Below, one piece after another: positions 57,301 through 64,000 of a stretch of DNA of 64,000 nucleotides (positions are counted from its first letter, which is position 1; each line of letters starts with the position of its first letter). The stretch is taken from contig JACEVL010000102.1 of assembly GCA_020284085.1 (NCBI GenBank), forward strand, positions 511,501-575,500. Direction: 5' to 3'. The notes below the pieces were generated by a model. It saw only the letters and a program-made list of their open reading frames with translations, searched no databases and was not told where the DNA came from. Made by a program: the position numbers and the translations under genes. Origin of the DNA: Aporrectodea caliginosa. Its lineage: Eukaryota > Annelida > Clitellata > Crassiclitellata > Lumbricidae.

Positions 57301-60300
57301 ACCTATAAGAAATTGGGACCTTCTGTTAGACTGTGAAAATAGGGGACCATACCGATACTCTAACTATTAAAGATTGAAACCTCCTCATTTGGTCTGAATC
57401 TTATTTGAATGTAGACTTTGTTAATTTGTGTTTTTCAGTTGTAATCTATGGCATTCTGGCGATATGCATGGCGTTCATCGCCCGACTCCTTGGAGGCCAT
57501 GTACTTTGGGTATGTACTTGCGTATATACATACAGACGTATGATTGTGTGTACGCATGCATACATGTTTGAATGCATGTGTGTATGTGTGCATGTATATA
57601 GATATGCACCTTTTGAGATAACACTGATCTTAAATGTTACAGAGCAGTTATTATTATTACTATTATTATTATTATTATTCCTACTATTATTATTTTTATT
57701 ATTCCTACTATTATTATTTTTATTATTCCTACTATTATTATTTTTATTATTCCTACTATTATTATTTTTATTATTCCTACTATTATTATTATTATTCCTA
57801 CTATTATTATTTTTATTATTCCTACTATTATTATTTTTATTATTCCTACTATTATTATTTTTATTATTCCTACTATTATTATTTTTATTATTCCTACTAT
57901 TATTATTTTTATTCTTCCTACATTTATTAGGTGCCACTGTGTAATGGCCAGACATCAATCGATGGAGCTGAGCAGTTGTGAGTGAAGAACTTGCTGAAGG
58001 TCCAGGCTGCACACTGACTGTCTCGAGGAGGAGGAGGAATGAACCCGTACTCTATCCGTGTTATAATGTGAAAGGTCCAAACAGTTGGCTGCTGTTCCTC
58101 AGTTGTTGTAGAACCGCGCATCTGAAGACTTAGAATCCGAATTACTTAGTTACTTTTTTGCTTTCTGAAATGATCGTATTGTGATTGTATTGTAATCCCA
58201 TACATTGAGTATGTCACGTTTTTTAAACAGATTATATGTTCTCTTCAATTGAAAGTGAAACCGAAAGTGAAACTGAAACTGAAAACAAAACCAACGGATT
58301 GATAGTAATTGATAGTGATAGTAGAGAGTGTTCTGTTGCGATGAAAACGTTTGGATGTTGTGTTTGCTGTTGTAGGCTTCGCTGAGTTTCTCTGGAGCGA
58401 CGATGGGACCAACGCTTGGCATCTTTCTGTTGGGGGCACTTGTGCCATTTGCAAATGCCAAGGTACAAACAAATCTTCGTATTATGTATCTGAGGAGACA
58501 AGGGACCACCTGTCCCTTATTCGATGAGCTGGAAATAGTCTTTTCATAAGACTGTGTATAATTAATTAATTTTTGCGTCTGATTAATGCATGTTTAGGTC
58601 AGACGCGATGTGCAACAAACTTTATTCCACATGATGCATTAAGACCAAAATCAGGCATTAGCGCATCGGGTAACTGTTAGTTGAATATATATAGGCTATT
58701 TCCAGCCTAATGATGTTTTATATTTTTGTAAAAGCATGCATAAATTTTGTGCTAAATGTTCTGAAATGTTAACCCTGATTTCCTAAAGACATAAGCATAA
58801 TTTATGGGAAAAGTTAACATGTCCAATCCCAACAAGTGGTCCCTTTTCTCAATGGAGGTTGCATTTAAAGAATTATATAATTATTAGTATATAATTATGT
58901 TTGTAAGTGCGGATATGTTTATTATTACTGTTAATTTTTATTCTGTTATCATAATTAATTAGTAACTTTTATCGCACCAGTTTCACAAGGCTTGAACCAA
59001 AACCAAGTCGTAATCAGTAATATCCAGATCAGTCAACTAAGACTAAGTCAGCGTATGGAGGTTAAGCAATTTGAAAGGTAAGTCTTAAGTTGAGAACGAA
59101 TGACGTGAGCTACTGAGCAGAATGAACAGATGCAGGGAGGAACAATGTCGCAGAAATATGACGTGCAATAAAGAACTTGGGACCTGTTCTAACCTGTAGG
59201 AATAGGAGATCAAATGATTTTCTTCTTCAACATTAAAACTATTGGAATCATTCAAAATCTGATAGTTCATTCATTGTCTCCATCTTTGTGTTTAAAATCC
59301 TGAGGGATCATGTCAACTGCAGGTTGAAAATGATAATTATTATTATAATACACAAAACACGAATTGATATATAAAGATACTGTTAATAAGTACATAATTT
59401 TGAAATTGTTTTTCTTGATTATGGTTTTAGGGAGCGATCGTCGGTTGTGTCGTTTCTTCCGTTTTCTCTCTTTGGCTGTCGATCGGTGCTTTCATTTCTC
59501 ATCCTCATCGAACGACTCTTCCGACGTCTGTCGAAGGCTGCAGAAAAGTCAGCAACCATTCCGAGATGTTTGGCAGATATTGGAGCAACGAAACGGAGTT
59601 TGTTTATGGAGATTATTTGTCTTATGATGACAGTTCTTCATTAAATCCGTTGAATTACTCGGAGACGACGACTTCATTTTCCAGTCATCTATCACAGAAC
59701 CATTCCCAGTGAGTTTAGAATTGATATTCTGATTATTGCTAAATATATTTAGTATTATTATTATTATTATTTGTTTTTTTATCACTGGAGTTAGATACGC
59801 ATTCTCAGATTCCTAGAACAATGTCCCAAGAAGATAAAGATACAGCGGAAATGTTTAGTCTGATCAGCTGCATAAAAGTGTTGTTATTATTACTATTATT
59901 AGTGTTTTTGTTGTTATTGCTATATTTTTATCTGAGGTATTTATGATCTGCCAGGAACACAAGTATGCGATATATTACTATACTGAAACGTTTAGCATGT
60001 GCATTGTGCAATGACACACAGAAATGCAGGTCCATTGTGCGGCAAATGCAAATCTGAGGCGCATTAAGTGGTGGTGGTCATGGCAGTGATGTTGATGGTG
60101 TTAGTGATGATTTTGGCTTGGTTGGGGTGGTGGCAATGGTGATGATTGTGCAAGTGGTCTTGAAGATAATGGTGGCGGCTGCAGTGGTGATAATGGTGAT
60201 GGTCTTTGTAGGTTTGACCTGAGTCGAATGTATGAGATATCGTTCCTTTGGTACTGTACCATCGGCTGTCTCCTGTCCATCACAATAGGAACGCTCGTCA

Positions 60301-61505
60301 GCCTTCTCACAAGTGAGACCTTGTGCTATATAATAATATTATTATTAATAATAATAATTATTTATAATAATAATAATATATCCAGCAAAATAATGATTAT
60401 CGAGAATCAGAATCGCATGTGTTGTATTAATGCTGTTGTCATGGTTACTATTTCCTTGAACCTCGCAATGTAACTAAGTGAGTCATGTAATAAGTGAGTA
60501 GTTACTTTGCACTAATTTCTGAGCCGTTGTTATTAAAATTGATCAGTTATGTTGACTGTTATGAAGTGAGAAAACTGTTTGGCCAAAGATGATCAATTTG
60601 CTTAAATCCTGTTGTGGCACTATTGTTCTGAAATCTCCTTCAGCATAAAGTCCAATGTCTGATTATGCAGCTTTTAAACATGAACGGATGCTATATAAAT
60701 TATTAAGTTACGATGTTGTATCTTGGTGTTTCAGAGGATAAAGATTCGAAGCCGGTCGATCCGCGTCTTCTTATTCCAGTTCGTTATCACTTGTGCTGCT
60801 GTCTGCCAAAGAAGATGAGAAAGAAACTCTTACACGACCACTTTGGCGAGACGTCTTTGGACGAAACGTTAGACGACAAACAACCGGTGGGTAACAGAAG
60901 GCTCAAGGCAATTAAAAGTGAGGTCGTCTGTCATAGGTAGTGCAAAGGTCACGGGTTCAACTCTCAATGCCTTGTATTTTAGTTTTCAAGGAATTTCTGT
61001 GGTAATTTTGCAGAGGAAATTGGAATGTGACTTTGTGACCATTGTTTGTTGCCTTTTTCATTAAGAAAATGGTGCTGTAGAATTTGTAGGCGATGTTGGA
61101 TTTTAAATGTATACGTGTGCACTTAGTGTAGCGTTTTGTAAATACGTCACAACAGCACAATATTTTCTGTAGTATTTTCAAGAGTAAAATCTCTTGGTAT
61201 ATTTTGGAGTGACTTGGTTTTCAAATGGTCTTGTGTGGAATTGTCTGGAGTAGCTTGGATTTCAAAGTGTTGTCCTGTGATGTTTTTAGAGCAGCTTGGA
61301 TCTGACTGGCGCCAAGTGTGAACTGATCTCCATAGTCTCCACGATAGACGATAAATCTTCTACACGTTCAGCAAACGACGATAAGCCGCATCCACCGGAA
61401 AACAACGGCTGGGTCCAAAGACAAAGAAAGAACTCCGTCGAGAGCTCAGCGACAGTCGGCGCCTCACTCTAACGCACATTCCTATAACTGCAGAACTGAC
61501 TTTAG
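42394..61505 (+). CDS. SLC5-family sodium-coupled transporter (monocarboxylate/multivitamin type)
   Basis: Fifteen exons, 693 aa: 42394-42750, 47965-48033, 51349-51468, 52072-52152, 52806-52879, 53542-53682, 55980-56115, 56467-56552, 57152-57264, 57439-57509, 58376-58462, 59431-59708, 60212-60312, 60735-60886, 61290-61505. All are GT-AG and keep frame. It is a plasma-membrane symporter with about 13 predicted helices, as in SLC5A5/6/8/12. Landmarks: FHWADYLIFV (TM1), ALSILVSFVSGILVLGTPAEMY, TLGGLKAVIWTDAFQ across exons 3-4, IWSTVIGGTFSTLSIFGIGQTSVQR, the Na2-site region FSGALSSMSSSLNSAAAV across exons 8-9, and GPTLGIFLLGALVPFANAKGAIVG. Residues ~475-540 form the large extracellular loop with several N-x-S/T sites. 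The cytoplasmic tail is basic then Ser-rich. The ATG is the first after the TATA box, with a second ATG directly after it. The substrate cannot be assigned within SLC5A6/8/12. Confidence 0.93.
43480..43680 (-). repeat. tRNA-related SINE
   Basis: The minus strand carries a degenerate B-box (GGGTTTCAAATCTCC, complement near 43610) and an A-box-like region (ATGATAGTCGAACAGTTATC, complement near 43650-43670). Located in SLC5 intron 1. Related head sequences occur at 53272-53470 and 57925-58060. Confidence 0.4.
44106..47783. repeat. 3.7-kb long inverted repeat (fold-back structure)
   Basis: The left arm 44106-46103 and right arm 46274-47783 are inverted copies with scattered mismatches and small indels; the spacer is 170 bp. 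Both outer ends read GGGTCATTCCA-CTCAACTCAACCAA and are flanked by TAAT on each side (44102-44105, 47784-47787), a possible 4-bp target duplication. The arm-length difference is explained by a 497-bp LINE fragment in the left arm. Each arm encodes the same short peptides (YDHKWYIGLITDWSDEGVD on one strand, MHCYCVLEMLTLNKGQ on the other). The first vaguely resembles SH3/Tudor-like segments of transposon proteins. Located in SLC5 intron 1. Confidence 0.88.
45426..45922 (+). mobile_element. 5'-truncated LINE fragment inserted in one arm of the inverted repeat
   Basis: The plus strand encodes the C-terminal end of a reverse-transcriptase polyprotein: LLYASPAWWGYTSASERNSL, then ADNQLFQAV and RPHDFELPNKDDRSFIPRVLF, ending at a stop near 45767. 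An AATAAACGAAATTATTATTATAT tail follows. The uninterrupted sequence of the empty site is preserved in the right arm. Confidence 0.8.
48930..49850. repeat. Minisatellite based on CTTATTGACTGACTGA
   Basis: About 0.9 kb of a 12-16 bp unit (TTATTGACTGACTGAC), interrupted at intervals by CCTGCTGTCTGACTGACTGA, which gives a higher-order periodicity. Lies in SLC5 intron 2. Confidence 0.95.
50510..51174. mobile_element. hAT-like non-autonomous element with CCCCCTGGACATTT ends
   Basis: The termini GGGATCCGGACAATTCCCCCTGGACATTT-like (left) and the complement of AAATGTCCAGGGGAAGTCTCCTAGACCCC (right) match as imperfect inverted repeats. The exact 8-bp duplication TGGTATAG lies at 50502-50509 and 51175-51182. 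The interior has a perfect 21-bp inverted repeat (50641-50661 and 50712-50732). No transposase. In SLC5 intron 2. Confidence 0.78.
51598..51815. repeat. Polypyrimidine tract (CTTCCTCTT)n
   Basis: Over 200 bp almost free of purines on the plus strand, directly after SLC5 exon 3. Long open frames across it on both strands are compositional artefacts. Confidence 0.9.
52185..52520 (-). repeat. LINE 3'-end fragment with AATAC tail
   Basis: The minus strand reads LWNSLPSHL-like LINE C-terminal wording near 52450-52500, then GTGTGCACTTCTGAAC, and ends in a (GTATT)n tail (TACAATACAAT on plus, 52190-52235). A plus-strand copy of the same family is at 63020-63245. In SLC5 intron 4. Confidence 0.6.
53225..53470 (-). 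repeat. SINE with (AAT)n tail, copy 1
   Basis: The body (CACCATTGTCTAATGACCAAGGATC...GAGTGAAGATTTGCTC...GAGGATCGAACCC on plus) matches the repeat at 57925-58060. The GGTTCGATCC complement is a tRNA-like B-box. Both copies end in AATAAATG plus an AAT-rich tail. In SLC5 intron 5. Confidence 0.65.
53777..54596. mobile_element. hAT transposon with BED-like finger remnant (TAGGCTGACCAGA ends)
   Basis: 820-bp element with inverted ends TAGGCTGACCAGA and TCTGGTCAGCCTA, plus subterminal CCGGGAC repeats. The exact 8-bp duplication ATGTATGT lies at 53769-53776 and 54597-54604. The minus strand encodes a transposase N-terminus (54232 to about 53974). In SLC5 intron 6. Confidence 0.93.
53974..54232 (-). 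pseudogene. hAT transposase N-terminal fragment
   Basis: Begins MSKRKCSFNDDLKAEFSFL, then a zinc-finger-like FCNICKSTISVVHGGRSDI with a following His. This is the start typical of a group of hAT transposases (C-x2-C, GGRSDI, H). The reading frame breaks after about 65 codons and the catalytic part is absent. Confidence 0.75.
54627..55683. mobile_element. hAT-like non-autonomous element (TAGGGCTGTCAA ends)
   Basis: 1057-bp element with inverted ends TAGGGCTGTCAA and TTGACAGCCCTA. The exact 8-bp duplication CTGTGTAT lies at 54619-54626 and 55684-55691. The subterminal regions are GGGCCCGGGGGCCC-rich and could form strong hairpins. An 80-codon minus-strand frame (55369 to 55127) has no recognisable motif. 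It inserted 22 bp from the previous element's target duplication, in the same TATG/TGTA microsatellite. Confidence 0.93.
56200..56390. repeat. TTTA-rich low-complexity tract
   Basis: Runs of TTTATTTATT in SLC5 intron 7, following exon 7 without coding continuity. Confidence 0.8.
57640..57924. repeat. 24-bp minisatellite CCTACTATTATTATTTTTATTATT
   Basis: About ten head-to-tail copies with one shortened unit, directly joined to the tail of the SINE at 57925-58060. Open frames on both strands (poly-Leu/Tyr or Asn-rich) result from the repeat length being a multiple of three. Confidence 0.95.
57925..58060 (-). repeat. SINE with expanded tail, copy 2
   Basis: GGTGCCACTGTGTAATGGCCAGACATC...GAGTGAAGAACTTGCTGAAGGTCC matches the repeat at 53272-53470. 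In SLC5 intron 10. Confidence 0.65.
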
Positions 61506-64000
61506 CCGATATAAGTGGGGGTCGTCCATTAGGGACTTCCACATAGTGGGGAAGAGGAGAAGGATGACCCATTGCGGACAAGTGGAGAGGTAGAGGTTCC
61601 CAATGCGGACATCCAACATGTGTGATGCATGCAGTTGTTGTAGTCAACCTCAAACACCAACCTGAGTCTAACAGAGGAAGTTGTATCTCATTAAATTTGC
61701 TGACTGCCGTTGTATCAAGGTACCCACCTCGTAGGACAGTTAGCCCTGCAGCACCAACAGGGTACAATTAACTGTGCCTTAATACTGCGGGTGTCCGTCT
61801 CTTTCTGTTCATTTGCTTAGTCGCTTATGTCCTTTCATTTCTCAACTTAAGGTTTATGTTCTCAAATTGCTTGGATATTGGACTGATCGTGGATTGATTA
61901 TGGTGAACCATCGGTTGATGCCTTGTGCATTAAACACCGGCTCAAAAGAATTAATTACAATAATTAAGTCTGCATTGGGGAATGGTGGGGAGGGGGTAAA
62001 GCTTATTGTGGAGAAATGGACAGAGGGAGGGAAGGGTGAAGAGGTCATTCTTCCTTTTTTAAGACGACCCCAATCAGTAGTACAGTAAAAGGTTTGCAAA
62101 GACTGATATTTAATTGTATAGTTTCAGGCATAGACTGGGATAGAAACTAGATTGCACATCTGCAAGTTGTAGCACCATAGATGTTAAGTATTTAGAAGGG
62201 TGGTTGTGTGGTGTTTAGTGTTTCTGTGTTTGTAAAATTATTGTCTGAGCCTGAGACTTAAGTTCCTTCTTTTGTCAACAGGTTTTCAATTGTTTGTGTT
62301 ATTGTTAAACTTTGAAGTGCCTTCAGACTGGATTTTCTCTTCAGCCAGAGACGTCAATTGTAAACTGATAACTTAAAAAAAATTGAGTGCAAGTACGGTA
62401 GTAGTAACAGTCTACAGATGATTACAAGTTTAACAGGGTAGTCATAAAATATTTATGTTTCATGTTATGTCACCAATTCCAAACGCTCGGTGTTAGCGTG
62501 TGCCAGAGTAGTAGAAACTGCTTCCATAAAATGAAATTTTTGTCGATTCAAATGAACGTCTGTTACTGTGGTAAATTTCCTGATAGCAGCCATTGAGATG
62601 AATGGACTGGGTTTGTCGAAATTTATGTTTGATTTGATGATCCTGGATATCTTTGCATAGGCTGAGTTATTGTGGTTAGTTGAAATTACTTCGTAGTTTA
62701 TAGCACGGTTTTTAAGTGTTGCACTAATTTAAGCGTGTGCCAGAGTGGAGATGTTTCCAAATCACTGGGAATTGAGCCAATGTGTAAGTACATGTCAGGA
62801 ATATGTGTTTTGATTGAAGAGCCATGGATTTCTGTGGTGTTGGGTGAGTTTTTCATGGGTTGGGAGGCACTTGTATGTGTGTTCAACTGCGGATAATGCA
62901 GGGCATGAACTCAAAATGCTTTATGACCATAGCCAGCAACTACAATCTCAGTTTCTAACTCATATTTCCATGGTGATCCGCAATGAATGGATCTATTGGC
63001 TGAAAACCACTCACTGTTCTTTCACAGTTTCCGCTCCCTCCCTCCATCTGGAACTTTCTCCCTCCTCATGTTTACGACCGTCATCCCAAGCAGCTTTCTT
63101 TTGCTCAGAGCTGAAAAATTGTCTCTTCCGGTCTATTTACGAATCTTAATGTTTGCCCGGCTTCATTGTGCACTTCTGAACTTCGTAAGAAGGGCTTTAG
63201 GAAAATACTGTTGTATCGTGTTGTATTGTGTGTTACGTTTACGGGATGTTGGGGAAACAGGGTACCGGTGGATTTTGATCATTGCAGCTCAAGTTGCTTT
63301 TGTTTGATTGTGTGCTATTTATAGATGCATATTGTAATGTCGTGCTTTGGCTTGCGTTATCATTTTACCAACTGAGCATTTACACTGTGTCTGCTAAGGA
63401 CAGCTTATTAAGGCTGTATGTGTTTGAAGATCATACCGTTAAATGCCTTGTCAGGCCAAGAATTGCCTACATTGCCACCCTGGGTATTGTGACAAGTTTT
63501 ATGGTCAGATTTATTAACTCTCTTTTTGTGAACTGATTGATCTGTTCATTGTTACTGGTTGACTATATCATCTGGCAAAGTTTGTTATTAAAAACGACGT
63601 TCTCATCTGTTGGCTTCCATGTAAATTTCTTGCATGAAAATTCTGTTCTGGCTTTGGGAGAAGGGAGGTAGTCATTCGAAGCATCTTTTCTTTGTCTGTG
63701 ATTTCTTTGACCGTATGAATGAGATAGTGATTTAAACCAAACTGATTTAGAGATTTGATGTTTCATTTGGTTATACTGGGCAACAATAAATTTTTTTTGC
63801 TACTGAGAACTTTCCAAATGTTCTTAGCTAAATTTTGGGCGCTGATTTCAAATATGAAATCGAAATTTGGCTAGCACATCAGGTTTTTCAGTTACGCATC
63901 GATGAAGTTCTACAAAATTGCAAATATAATATTAACATTAACAGTGAAAGGAAAGTATATTAAAAATGCAAGAGGCATTTGCTTTTGCGCTTGTTCTTAG
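61506..64000. other. SLC5 3' UTR or downstream intergenic DNA
   Basis: No further conserved exon was recognised. It contains a LINE remnant (63020-63245). An AATAAA at 63785-63790 could serve as a distal poly(A) signal, but no strong proximal one was identified, so the transcript end is unresolved. Confidence 0.4.
63020..63245 (+). repeat. LINE 3'-end remnant
   Basis: FTVSAPSLHLELSPSS-like wording, then LKNCLFRSIYES, resembles the LINE C-terminus seen at 34500-34795 and 52185-52520. It is followed by TTGTGCACTTCTGAACTTCG and a GTATTGTGTTGTATTG tail. Confidence 0.55.

Noticed and set aside
57405..58012. Long open frames rich in Leu/Tyr (plus) or Asn/Arg (minus)
   Set aside because: They translate a 24-bp AT-rich repeat whose length is a multiple of three; only the first 23 codons of the plus frame are a genuine SLC5 exon (57439-57509).

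Overview
This is animal nuclear DNA: split genes with GT-AG introns, YY1-type and TATA-type promoter motifs, polyadenylation signals and dense transposon debris. The gene set (CSTF1, an SLC5 sodium-coupled transporter, a multi-CARD initiator caspase, a Mab-21/cGAS-like protein, a Polinton integrase relic) fits a marine invertebrate, possibly an echinoderm-like deuterostome. The species cannot be named from the sequence.

Layout. 0-4.9 kb: no clear host gene, one hAT transposon with a broken transposase. 5.0-7.8 kb (+): an intronless 930-codon Mab-21/cGAS-like nucleotidyltransferase with all three predicted catalytic acids and a long helical C-terminus. 8.2-9.3 kb: a cluster of palindromic repeats and the 3' part of a Polinton/Maverick integrase. 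9.4-11.0 kb (-): a three-exon gene for a probable zinc-binding nuclear protein, head to head with CSTF1. 11.7-24.8 kb (+): complete CSTF1, 13 exons, 430 aa, with introns full of repeats. 25.2-37.2 kb (-): a complete 10-exon, 781-aa caspase with three tandem CARDs, tail to tail with CSTF1. A 3.95-kb LTR retrotransposon with identical LTRs (27.1-31.1 kb) sits antisense in the intron between its active-site-cysteine exon and its small-subunit exons. 37.2-42.2 kb: intergenic, with a nested hAT pair. 42.4-61.5 kb (+): a complete 15-exon SLC5-family transporter, 693 aa, whose introns hold a 3.7-kb inverted repeat, a 0.9-kb minisatellite, SINEs, LINE pieces and three hAT-like elements. 61.5-64 kb: 3' UTR or intergenic, with a LINE remnant.

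Exon models were built by hand. For CSTF1, the caspase and the transporter, every junction keeps frame and the products align end to end with what is known of those families. Nine hAT-like elements were delimited, each by an exact 8-bp target-site duplication. The observations most worth following are the triple-CARD caspase with its intronic retroelement, the apparently catalytic cGAS-like protein, the repeated primer-binding-site unit of the LTR element, and the large inverted repeat.
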